Assembly (NCBI GenBank): GCA_036389795.1
Contig: DASVWD010000103.1
Span: 1-39,507, forward strand
DNA from: Longimicrobium sp.
GTDB lineage: Bacteria > Gemmatimonadota > Gemmatimonadetes > Longimicrobiales > Longimicrobiaceae
Reading direction: 5' to 3'
Length of the DNA: 39,507 bases
In this document: piece after piece, positions 30,179 to 37,289 of the stretch
How positions within the stretch are numbered: position 1 is the first letter of the stretch
Layout of the letters: each line of letters begins with the position of its first letter
Notes under the pieces: model-generated
The model's input: only the letters and a program-made list of their open reading frames with translations
Told to the model about the DNA's origin: nothing
The model's database searches: none
Translations under genes and position numbers: made by a program

Positions 30179-30288
30179 GGCCGGATCCGGGTCGCTCGTC
30201 CGCCCGCCCGGACCGGCAGGATCGGCGGCAGCCGCGCGTTCCACGGGAGCCAACGGAACCTGCGGCCACGCCCTCCCGCGAAGGAGCG

Positions 30289-31488
30289 ATGTACCGGCAC
30301 TGCATCTACTGCTCGGCGTACCTGGGGACGAACGAGGCGCTGGAGGGCTTCCCGGTGGGGAGGAGCGTGGCGTTCGACGCCGCCCGCGGGCGGCTGTGGG
30401 CGGTGTGCGGACGGTGCGCGCGCTGGAACCTGGCGCCGCTCGAGGAGCGCTGGGAGGCGGTGGAGGCGGCCGAGCGCACCTTCCGTGACACGCGCCTCCG
30501 GGTGCAGCGCGAGAACATCGGCATCGCCCGGCTGCGGGACGGCACGCGGCTGGTGAGGATCGGCGAGGCGCTCCCCGGCGAGGTGGCGGCGTGGCGCTAC
30601 GGGGGCGAGCTGTCGCGGCGGCGCCGGCGCCACCTGGCGCGCGGGCACGTCTCGGGCGCGAGCGCCATGGTGGCGGCCGGGGTGGTGTTCGCCGTGGTGG
30701 GCCCCGTGGGCGGGCTGGTGACGGCCGCCGCGGCGTACGGCCTGGCGGAGGCCGCGTACCGCGGGGTGGAGCGCGGGGTGGAGCGCCTCCTGGAGGTGCG
30801 GGCCGAGCGCACGCCGGTGCACCGCCTGGACCCGCACGAGTCGCCCAGCGGCGAGCCGATGGTGATGCGCCGGGCGCACCTGCGCGGGGCGTACCTGGCG
30901 GGCGACGACGACACCGGCGAGCTGGTGCTGCGCGTCCCCGCCCTGGCGCCGGAGCCGTACGACTGGCTGGCACCTCTGGAGCCCGAGCCGGTGCCGGCCC
31001 CCTTCACCGTGCGCGGGTGGCGCGCCCGCTCGCTCCTGGCGCGGGCGATGGTGGGGGTGAACGCGGGCGGGGCCACGCCCAGGGTGGTGGAGCACGCGCT
31101 GGCCGAGCTGCACCGCTCGGGGTCGCCGGAGCGCTACCTGGCGCGCCTGGCCGAGCAGCACGCCACGCTGGAGCTGCCGCGGGGCGCCGAGTCGCCCCGC
31201 GGCGGCTGGGACCTGTACTGGACGCGCCGGGCCGACATGGAGGGCGTCCCCCAAAGCGAGCGCGACGAGTGGCGGGCGCGGGTGGGCGCGGGGATCGCGG
31301 GCGAGCGCCACGGCGGGCTGGTGCGCGGGCTGGCGCTCGAGGTGGCGCTGCACGAAGAGGAGGAGCGCCGCGCGCTGGAGGGCGAGCTGACCCTGCTGGA
31401 GGCCGCCTGGCGCGAGGCCGAGGAGCTGGCCGCCATCGCCGACCGGCTGGCGGGTGAGGCGCGGGCGCGGCCCGGCGCGCCGGGCTGA
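30289..31488 (+). CDS. Zinc-ribbon membrane paralogue D (unrecognised family)
   Basis: The 399-residue protein is the longest copy. MYRHCIYCSAYLGTNEALEG begins the zinc ribbon (Cys 5, 8, 40, 43). A hydrophobic segment lies at about 122-155 (SAMVAAGVVFAVVGPVGGLV), with a Pro-Gly turn in its middle as for a hairpin. ESPSGEPMVMRRAHLRGAYL and RSLLARAMVGVNAGGATPRV follow, then an extra EPYDWLAPLEPEPVPAP loop and YWTRRADMEGVPQSERDEW. The C-terminal helix starts at 348. AAGGAGCG precedes the ATG. A 110-base gap upstream may hold a second promoter, though none was recognised. Confidence 0.8.
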   Translation: MYRHCIYCSAYLGTNEALEGFPVGRSVAFDAARGRLWAVCGRCARWNLAPLEERWEAVEAAERTFRDTRLRVQRENIGIARLRDGTRLVRIGEALPGEVAAWRYGGELSRRRRRHLARGHVSGASAMVAAGVVFAVVGPVGGLVTAAAAYGLAEAAYRGVERGVERLLEVRAERTPVHRLDPHESPSGEPMVMRRAHLRGAYLAGDDDTGELVLRVPALAPEPYDWLAPLEPEPVPAPFTVRGWRARSLLARAMVGVNAGGATPRVVEHALAELHRSGSPERYLARLAEQHATLELPRGAESPRGGWDLYWTRRADMEGVPQSERDEWRARVGAGIAGERHGGLVRGLALEVALHEEEERRALEGELTLLEAAWREAEELAAIADRLAGEARARPGAPG

Positions 31489-31525
31489 AGCGCCGCGGGC
31501 GCGAGTCTTCCATCGTGCGGGCTGC

Positions 31526-32650
31526 ATGTACCGGCACTGCATCTACTGCTCGGCGGACCTGGGCGCGAACGAGGCGCTGGAGGGCTTCCCCGTGGGCCGC
31601 ACGCTCGCCTTCGACGCGGCGAAGGGGCGGCTCTGGGCGGTGTGCCGGAAGTGCGCGCGCTGGAACCTGGCCCCCATCGAGGAGCGCTGGGAGGCGGTCG
31701 AGGGCGCGGAGCGGCTGTTCCGCGACACGCGCACGCGCGTGCACGCCGAGAACATCGGGGTCGCGAAGCTGAGGGACGGCACGCGGCTGGTGCGCATCGG
31801 CGAGGCGCTCCCCGGCGAGCTGGCGGTGTGGCGCTACGGCCGCGAGCTGGAGCGGCGCCGGTTCCGCGCGCAGGCCGCGGCGGGGATGCAGAAGACGGCG
31901 GTGGGGCTGGTGGTGGTGGGCTCGGCCTTCCTGGGCCCGTTCTCGTTCCTCTCCTCGCTCCTGCTCGGCGCGGCCCACGACGCGGCCCGGCGGCGGGCGG
32001 GCGACGAGCTGCTGCACGTGGTGCACGTGGTGCCGCCGCGCGAGTCGCCCTCCGGGCAGCCCCTGGCGCTGCGCAGCGGCGACCTGGACGGGGCGTACCT
32101 GTCGGGCGGGCCCGGGCCGGGAGAGGTCGCCCTGCACGTGCCGGTGGTGGTCGGCGCCGGGCTGGACGCCGTGGAGCTGCGGGGCGAAGACGCCTGGAAG
32201 GCGCTCTCCCGCGCCCTGGTGCGCATCAACGGGCGCGGCGCCTCGCGCGCGGAGCTCGACGGCGTGTTCCAGATGTTCGCCCGGCACGGGTCGCTGCAGG
32301 CGTTCCTGGCGCGGCAGGCCGAGTCCGGGGCGACGTTCGGGCGCGGCGACTCCATGCTCTACTGGCAGTGGCGGGCCCGGCGGGAGGGGATCCCCCCCGG
32401 GAAGTTCCTGGCCTGGCAGAAGGTGACCAGCTACGGCACCGAGGGCGCGCGCGGCCACGCCGTCCAGCTCGGCATCGAGATCGTGCTGCAGGAGGAGCGC
32501 GAGCGCCGCGCGCTGGAGGGCGAGCTGAAGCTCCTGGAGAGCGCCTGGCGCGAGGCCGAGGAGCTGGCCTCCATCGCCGACCGCCTGGCGGGGGAGACGC
32601 CGGAGGGGGCCGCCGGCCGCCGGCTGGTCCCGCGGCGCGACCCCGCGTGA
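31526..32650 (+). CDS. Zinc-ribbon membrane paralogue E (unrecognised family)
   Basis: The 374-residue protein begins MYRHCIYCSADLGANEALEG, with all four Cys kept. FRDTRTRVHAENIGVAKLRD follows, then a hydrophobic region at about 118-150 (TAVGLVVVGSAFLGPFSFLS) and ESPSGQPLALRSGDLDGAYL. KALSRALVRINGRGASRAEL aligns with the common AMV-x-N motif. DSMLYWQWRARREGIPPGKF resembles the YWTRRADMEGVP stretch in D, so D and E are closest. The C-terminal helix (from 315) reads QLGIEIVLQEERERRALEGE, the most changed of the five. The start was chosen by alignment; no good ribosome binding site precedes it. Confidence 0.8.
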   Translation: MYRHCIYCSADLGANEALEGFPVGRTLAFDAAKGRLWAVCRKCARWNLAPIEERWEAVEGAERLFRDTRTRVHAENIGVAKLRDGTRLVRIGEALPGELAVWRYGRELERRRFRAQAAAGMQKTAVGLVVVGSAFLGPFSFLSSLLLGAAHDAARRRAGDELLHVVHVVPPRESPSGQPLALRSGDLDGAYLSGGPGPGEVALHVPVVVGAGLDAVELRGEDAWKALSRALVRINGRGASRAELDGVFQMFARHGSLQAFLARQAESGATFGRGDSMLYWQWRARREGIPPGKFLAWQKVTSYGTEGARGHAVQLGIEIVLQEERERRALEGELKLLESAWREAEELASIADRLAGETPEGAAGRRLVPRRDPA

Positions 32651-32672
32651 GGGAGCGCGCCCGAAAACCGCA

Positions 32673-32726
32673 GTGCGTTAGTGCGTTAGTGCGTTAGTGC
32701 GTCAGTGCGTTGGTGCGTTCGTGCGG
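32673..32726. repeat. 8-bp tandem repeat (GTGCGTTA)
   Basis: GTGCGTTA is repeated perfectly at 32673, 32681 and 32689, then as GTGCGTCA, GTGCGTTG, GTGCGTTC and a partial GTGCGG. It lies between paralogue E and the XdhC/CoxI gene. GTGAGTGCGT sequence of the same type is also found near 34899 and 35479. Confidence 0.75.
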
Positions 32727-32776
32727 AATACGGGGGCGGGGTGCAGAGTGCGGTGCGAGCGTCGACGGATGGAGAG

Positions 32777-33094
32777 ATGAACGAAGACCTGGCCGTGTTC
32801 GCGGCCGCGGAAGAAGCGGCGCGCGAGGGAAGGCCCGTGGTGCTGGCAACCATCGTGCGGTGCAGGGGGTCCACGCCGCGCGGGGTGGGGAGCAAGATGC
32901 TGGTGGACCCCGAGCGCGGGCTCACCGGCACCGTGGGCGGCGGCTGCGGCGAGGCGGAGGTGATCGAGGCCGCCCGCGAGGTGGCCGCCACCGGCGCCCC
33001 CCGGCTGCTGCGCATCGACCTCACCGAGGACCTGTTCAGCTGGAGCCCCGCCGTCTGCGGCGGGACCTTCGACGTGTTCCTGGAGCGGGTCTGA
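32777..33094 (+). CDS. Stand-alone XdhC/CoxI-domain protein
   Basis: The 105-residue protein is a complete XdhC/CoxI domain: VVLATIVRCRGSTPRGVGSK, then LTGTVGGGCGEAEVIEAARE and SPAVCGGTFDVFLERV. These GSTPR, GTVGGGC and CGG motifs are those missing from the N-terminus of XdhC at 25992, so the two may act together in Moco handling for a molybdenum hydroxylase. GGAGAG just before the ATG supports the start. The dehydrogenase follows 52 bases later. Confidence 0.85.
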   Translation: MNEDLAVFAAAEEAAREGRPVVLATIVRCRGSTPRGVGSKMLVDPERGLTGTVGGGCGEAEVIEAAREVAATGAPRLLRIDLTEDLFSWSPAVCGGTFDVFLERV

Positions 33095-33146
33095 CCCGCC
33101 TCATCGACCTCGCCGACCGACGACCCGCCCGGAATCCCAGGCCCGC

Positions 33147-34415
33147 ATGGAGACAGGCACCGCACCCGCCCGCGCCGAGGCCGCCTGGCGCCGGTACGCC
33201 GACTACCTCCGCCGGCCGCCGCTCCTAGTGGTGGAGTGGAACGACGCCGAGACCGGGGCGCGGGGGTGGCTGGTGATCAACTCGCTCCGGGGCGGGGCGG
33301 CCGGCGGGGGCACGCGCATGCGCGCCGGGCTCACCCGGCGCGAGGTGACGTACCTGGCCAAGACGATGGAGCTGAAGTTCTCCTTCAGCGGCCCTCCCAT
33401 CGGCGGCGCCAAGAGCGGAATCGACTTCGACCCGGCCGACCCGCGGAAGGACGGGGTGCTCAGGCGCTGGTTCCGCGCGATCTCTCCCTATCTGGGGCGG
33501 TGCTACGGCACCGGCGGCGACCTGAACGTCGACGAGGTGCGCGACGTGATCCCCTGCTGCGCCGAGATCGGCCTCTCCCACCCGCAGGAGGGCGTGGTCC
33601 GCGGGCACCTGCGCCCCGGCGGCGAGCGCCTGGCGCAGGTCCACGCCGCGCTGGACGGCGGGGTGCGCGCCGTGGTGGACCACCCGGAGTACGGCGTGCC
33701 GGGTGCGGGCCTCTCCGTGGCCGACCTGGTCACCGGCTACGGCCTGGCCCGCGCGGTGATCGCCTTCCACGAGGCGCGGGGGCGGAGCGTGGCCGGCCGG
33801 CGCGTGCTGCTGGAGGGCTTCGGCGCGGTGGGCGGGCCGTGCGCGCTGTACCTGGCCCGCGCGGGCGCTGCGATCGTCGGCATCGCCGACCGCGAGAAGA
33901 CGTTCGTGGTCCCCGCAGGCCTCGGCGCGGCGGAGACGGAGGCGCTGCTCGTGGCGCGCGGCGACGACAAGCTCCTCCCCGACGACCCGCGCTGCGACCG
34001 CGACGGCGACCGGAGGGCGTTCCACGCCGTGGCCGCCGACGTGTTCGTGGCGGCGGCGGCCTCGGAGACGCTCGACGAGGAGGCGCTCGGGCGGCTGCGG
34101 CGCCAGGGGGTGGAGATCATCGCCTGCGGCGCCAACCAGCCGTTCCGCGAGGCCGACCTGGGGCACACCCGCGTGCAGCGCGCGGCCGACCGGCGCTTCA
34201 GCGTGATCCCCGACGTGGTGGCCAACTGCGGGATGGCGCGCGCCTTCAGCTTCCTGATGGCCGAGGCGGAAAGCGCCGACCCCGCGCCCGTCTTCCGGGC
34301 GGTGGACCGCACCGTGACCGGCGCGCTGCTGGAGATCCTCTCCCGGGGCGGCGGCCGCCCCACGGGGCTCCTGGGCGCCGCCTTCGCCCACGCGCTGGAC
34401 CGGGTGGCGCCGTGA
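33147..34415 (+). CDS. Glu/Leu/Phe/Val dehydrogenase-family enzyme
   Basis: The 422-residue protein has the Glu/Leu/Phe/Val dehydrogenase plan: GGAAGGGTRMRAGLTRREV, K77 in MELKFSFSGPPIGGAK (K89 the other catalytic-type Lys), GTGGDLNVDEVRDV, and a nucleotide-binding GFGAVGG at 224-230. C-terminal IIACGANQPF and VIPDVVANCGMARAF are typical. It would oxidatively deaminate an amino acid or run in reverse with NAD(P)H in the cytosol. Substrate specificity (glutamate or branched-chain) cannot be decided. It follows the XdhC/CoxI gene by 52 bases with no clear promoter. Confidence 0.87.
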   Translation: METGTAPARAEAAWRRYADYLRRPPLLVVEWNDAETGARGWLVINSLRGGAAGGGTRMRAGLTRREVTYLAKTMELKFSFSGPPIGGAKSGIDFDPADPRKDGVLRRWFRAISPYLGRCYGTGGDLNVDEVRDVIPCCAEIGLSHPQEGVVRGHLRPGGERLAQVHAALDGGVRAVVDHPEYGVPGAGLSVADLVTGYGLARAVIAFHEARGRSVAGRRVLLEGFGAVGGPCALYLARAGAAIVGIADREKTFVVPAGLGAAETEALLVARGDDKLLPDDPRCDRDGDRRAFHAVAADVFVAAAASETLDEEALGRLRRQGVEIIACGANQPFREADLGHTRVQRAADRRFSVIPDVVANCGMARAFSFLMAEAESADPAPVFRAVDRTVTGALLEILSRGGGRPTGLLGAAFAHALDRVAP

Positions 34416-34436
34416 CCGGCGCGCCAATCACAGACC

Positions 34437-34463
34437 TTGACCCCGGGCGTTCCCGACTACATT
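34437..34463 (+). promoter_or_regulatory. Possible sigma-70 promoter of dksA-like gene
   Basis: TTGACC (34437-34442) with TACATT (34458-34463) at a short 15-base spacing. The spacing is suboptimal, so this is a tentative call. It lies 44 bases before the gene. Confidence 0.35.
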
Positions 34464-34506
34464 AGTTTCTACGCCCCACCCTCACCCGTACCCCGAAGGA
34501 CAACGC

Positions 34507-34869
34507 ATGATGGCAGTTCAGAGCCCGCTTCCGGCGGAAAAGCTGGAAGCGATCCGGGCGGAGCTCCTGCGCACGCTCGGCAAGCTGGAGCGGAGCCTCA
34601 AGATCAGCGGCGAGAACGGGAAGGTCCGCGACCTGGAGCAGGACACCGTGGGCCGCCTCTCCCGGATCGACGCGATCCAGAACCAGGGGCTCACGCAAAA
34701 CCTGGAGGAGCGCGAGCGCGCCCAGCTGCGCAAGGTGGCCGACGCCCTGCGCCGCCTGGAGGACGGCACCTACGGCGCCTGCAGCTCGTGCGGCGGCAGC
34801 ATCCCCTTCGAGCGCCTGCTCGTCTTCCCCGAGACCCTCGCCTGCACCGCCTGCGCGCGCGGAGCGTAA
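34507..34869 (+). CDS. DksA/TraR-type C4 zinc-finger protein
   Basis: The 120-residue protein has a coiled-coil (LEAIRAELLRTLGKLERSLK), QDTVGRLSRIDAIQNQGLTQ, and a C4 zinc finger with C92, C95, C113 and C116 (YGACSSCGGSIPFERLLVFP, CTACARG). This is the DksA/TraR plan; such proteins enter the RNA polymerase secondary channel and adjust promoter output, often with ppGpp. The acidic tip residues of DksA (DxxDxA) are not clear, so its effect on transcription is unknown. GAAGGA precedes the first ATG; the second codon is also ATG. Confidence 0.85.
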   Translation: MMAVQSPLPAEKLEAIRAELLRTLGKLERSLKISGENGKVRDLEQDTVGRLSRIDAIQNQGLTQNLEERERAQLRKVADALRRLEDGTYGACSSCGGSIPFERLLVFPETLACTACARGA

Positions 34870-34979
34870 GTCCGAACGAGTGCGGAAACACGGAAGCGCG
34901 TGAGTGCGTCGGGCTCGCCCGCGCACGTCATGCTGGTTTGGTTCCGCACCCGCGGGGACATCTTCTCCGGAGGTTTCCC

Positions 34980-35432
34980 ATGCGCAACGCTTCGGCCGCG
35001 GCCCTGGCCGCGCTCGCCCTGCTGGCCGCCTGCGCCTCCGCGGGCGGCGGCGCTCCCGGCAGCCGCGGCGACGACCCCTTCCGCCCCTGCCCCGGCCAGG
35101 AGGCGGCGATGGCGGCCATCGCCGGCCGCGCGCCGAACCCCGACGGAAGGCGCATCCCGCCCGCGAGCTTCACGGTCACGACCACCACCACCGTGACGCC
35201 GGGCCAGGCTCAGCCCGCCCCGCAGCCTCCCTCCCTCGAGCTCGAGGTGGAGATGCAGGTCGACGCGGCGGGGCGGGTCACCGCCACGCGGCTGCGCCGG
35301 AGCAGCGGCCACTTCGACGTGGACCGGGCGATCACCGAGTCCGCGCGGCAGGCCCGGTTCGACCCCGCGACCGAGCACGCCTTCCCGATCCCCGGCTGCG
35401 CGATCTGGACGCTCCGGAGCCCGAGCCGGTAG
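34980..35432 (+). CDS. TonB-C-like lipoprotein 1
   Basis: The 150-residue protein opens MRNASAAALAALALLAACAS, with lipobox L-A-A-C (Cys18). DPFRPCPGQEAAMAAIAGRA follows, then a Thr-rich linker (TTTTTVTPGQ) and a TonB-C-like domain: VEMQVDAAGRVTATRLRRSS and DRAITESARQARFDPATEHAF. The C-terminal domain of TonB normally contacts outer-membrane receptors; here it lacks an energy-transducing membrane anchor, and the role is unknown. A paralogue of the same length follows. GGAGG lies 7 bases before the ATG. Confidence 0.8.
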   Translation: MRNASAAALAALALLAACASAGGGAPGSRGDDPFRPCPGQEAAMAAIAGRAPNPDGRRIPPASFTVTTTTTVTPGQAQPAPQPPSLELEVEMQVDAAGRVTATRLRRSSGHFDVDRAITESARQARFDPATEHAFPIPGCAIWTLRSPSR

Positions 35433-35556
35433 GCCGCGCGGGGCGGACGTCCGACCAGGTGCCGAAACACGGAAGCGCGTGAGTGCGCCGGCTCGCCCGG
35501 GGGCACCATGCTTGTCCATGCCCGCGCAGTCAGAGCCAATTTCCGGAGGGCTTCCC

Positions 35557-36009
35557 ATGCGCAACGCTTCGACCGGCATCCTGCTCGCGCTCGCCCTGCT
35601 GACCGGCTGTGCCTCGTCGCGCGGGGCGCGCGCCGCCGACTCCCGCCGCGGCGGCGGTGACCTGTTCCGCCCCTGCCCGGGCCAGGACGCGGCCATGGCC
35701 CGCATCGCCGGCCGGCCACGGGTGCCGCGCAAGGATCTCGGCCCCATCGAGATCCGGATCGCCAGGGAACTGCGTCCCGGCGAACGGCCACCGCGTTCCG
35801 CGCCGCGGCTCGACCTCCGGGCCGAGCTGGAGCTGCGGGTGAACGCGGAGGGGCGGGTGACGGAGGTGCACGTGCTGCGCAGCACCGGCAACTTCAACGT
35901 CGACGGCTCGATCACGAGCAGCGCCCGTAACCTGCGCTTCGACCCTGAGACCGAGTGGGCCTTCCCGGTCCCCGGCTGCGCCCTCTTCTCCTTCCACTTG
36001 CAGAGTTGA
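35557..36009 (+). CDS. TonB-C-like lipoprotein 2 (tandem paralogue)
   Basis: The 150-residue protein opens MRNASTGILLALALLTGCAS, with lipobox L-T-G-C (Cys18). DLFRPCPGQDAAMARIAGRP and the TonB-C-like core LELRVNAEGRVTEVHVLRST, then SSARNLRFDPETEWAFPVPG, align with lipoprotein 1. The 124-base upstream segment is also copied (GAAACACGGAAGCGCGTGAG occurs before both), so a whole promoter-gene unit was duplicated. The linker differs (RKDLGPIEIRIARELRPG, not Thr-rich). Role unknown. Confidence 0.8.
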   Translation: MRNASTGILLALALLTGCASSRGARAADSRRGGGDLFRPCPGQDAAMARIAGRPRVPRKDLGPIEIRIARELRPGERPPRSAPRLDLRAELELRVNAEGRVTEVHVLRSTGNFNVDGSITSSARNLRFDPETEWAFPVPGCALFSFHLQS

Positions 36010-36144
36010 CCGGGCTCCGCGTGCGAGGTCGCGCGCCTGTGGCGGGGTCGTAACCGGATCTTGCGACCCGTCCGCGGGGAGCGGTGTATCACGCCCGCCC
36101 CCGCCCGCCGGCGGCGGGGGCGCACGGGCTCCGTCACCTCCGAC

Positions 36145-36912
36145 ATGGGCAAGCGACTCCTCTCCCTCTGGGTCTGGGCCAGCGGCGCCGTCATCGGCCT
36201 CCTGTGGGTGCCGTGGCTGGCGCTGGTGTGGCTCTGCACCGCTCCGTTCGACCCCGGCCGCTACACGGTGGGCCGCTGGTTCCGCCGCGCCGCCGTGGTG
36301 GCCACCAAGCTCAACCCGCTCTGGCAGTTCCGCGTCACCGGCGTGCGCATCGCCGACCCGCGGCGCCCGTACGTGGCGGTGGCCAACCACGAGTCGTTCG
36401 CCGACATCTTCCTCCTCTCGCACCTGCCCTGGGAGATGAAGTGGCTCTCCAAGGAGGCGATCTTCCGGATCCCCTTCATGGGGTGGATGATGCGCATGGC
36501 GGGCGACGTGGCCGTGGCGCGCCAGGACGTGCGCAGCCGGCTGCAGGCGATGGAGGAGTGCCGCGACCGCCTGGCCAAGGGCGTGTCGGTGATGATCATG
36601 CCCGAGGGGACGCGCTCGGCCACGGGCGAGCTGCAGCACTTCCACGACGGCGCCTTCCGCCTGGCGGTGGAGACGGGGTGCCCGGTGCTCCCGATCGTGG
36701 TGGCCGGCACCCGCGACGCCATCGCCAAGGGGTCGTGGCTGGTGAACCGCGCCCGCGCCGTGGCCCGCGTCCTCCCGCCGGTAGAGACGCGCGGCCTCAC
36801 GCTGGACGACGTCCCGGCGCTGCGCGAGAAGGTGCGCGCCATGATCGCCGAGGCCCGCGCCGCCCTCCAGCGCGAGCTGGAGGGCGATGGCCCCCGGACG
36901 GCGGCGGCGTAG
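36145..36912 (+). CDS. PlsC-family lysophospholipid acyltransferase
   Basis: The 255-residue protein has an N-terminal membrane segment (LWVWASGAVIGLLWVPWLAL, with CTAPFDPGRY after) and acyltransferase motifs H82-x4-D87 in ANHESFADIF and PEGTRS at 153-158, plus FRIPFMGWMMRMAGDVAVAR. The family transfers acyl groups to 1-acylglycerol-3-phosphate at the inner membrane. An earlier in-frame start exists at 36061; the ATG at 36145 was chosen because the protein then starts just before the membrane segment. No strong ribosome binding site was seen. Confidence 0.87.
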   Translation: MGKRLLSLWVWASGAVIGLLWVPWLALVWLCTAPFDPGRYTVGRWFRRAAVVATKLNPLWQFRVTGVRIADPRRPYVAVANHESFADIFLLSHLPWEMKWLSKEAIFRIPFMGWMMRMAGDVAVARQDVRSRLQAMEECRDRLAKGVSVMIMPEGTRSATGELQHFHDGAFRLAVETGCPVLPIVVAGTRDAIAKGSWLVNRARAVARVLPPVETRGLTLDDVPALREKVRAMIAEARAALQRELEGDGPRTAAA

Positions 36913-37043
36913 CGGGGCGGACGAGTCCAGCCACCCGCCTTTTCTTCCGCGGATTCGCGCGAACGCAGACGCTGGCGACGGGATCGGCCGGCCGCGCGGA
37001 TCTTCTGGTGGAGTCTGCGCAGGCGGACTTTGCGCTCTTGCAG

Positions 37044-37063
37044 CCCCCGGTTTCAACCGGGGG
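37044..37063. terminator. Short strong hairpin
   Basis: CCCCCGGTT (37044-37052) pairs with AACCGGGGG (37055-37063). It lies in the gap after plsC and may end its transcript or be part of a dispersed repeat. Confidence 0.45.
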
Positions 37064-37186
37064 AACCGCCCTCCTCCCGTCGGGCAGATGACGGGACGTC
37101 CGCGCGTGTCCCCGCCGTGGGACGCGCTTGTCCGCGCCGGTGAACGTCCGCCCTCCGGCGGGCCGACGGGCGAACGGCGCAAATGA

Positions 37187-37215
37187 TTGTCACCAAACTA
37201 CTTCCATATTACGTT
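37187..37215 (+). promoter_or_regulatory. Possible promoter of Pro/Arg-rich lipoprotein gene
   Basis: TTGTCA (37187-37192) with TACGTT (37210-37215) at 17-base spacing, in an AT-rich island. The -10 match is weak. Confidence 0.4.
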
Positions 37216-37289
37216 ACAGGGGTGCGCGGATTGCCGTTCGCCCGCCTTCGGCCAGACCGCGCTCTCTCCCATTTCCGCAGGCTCCGACC

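Larger units (their letters stand above)
26937..32650 (+). repeat. Tandem array of five paralogous genes with conserved ends
   Basis: Five complete open genes repeat in one orientation. Their first about 170 bases (zinc-ribbon module) and a 3' module of about 130 bases (27819-27947, 28960-29088, and from 30014, 31330 and 32468) are strongly conserved. The A and B 3' modules differ at only a few bases, while the centres are hard to align. This points to duplication with either gene conversion or constraint at both ends. Confidence 0.75.
36913..37289. other. Intergenic region with hairpin repeats, upstream of the Pro/Arg-rich lipoprotein
   Basis: No gene is supported. AGTCTGCGCAGGCGGACTTT (about 37011-37031) is a short palindrome resembling that at 8880. 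CCCCCGGTTTCAACCGGGGG (37044-37063) is a strong hairpin. The final 100 bases become AT-richer and hold the probable promoter at 37187-37215. Confidence 0.5.

Noticed and set aside
32673-32726. CRISPR-like array
   Set aside because: The repeats are 8 bases, directly adjacent, with no spacers between them.
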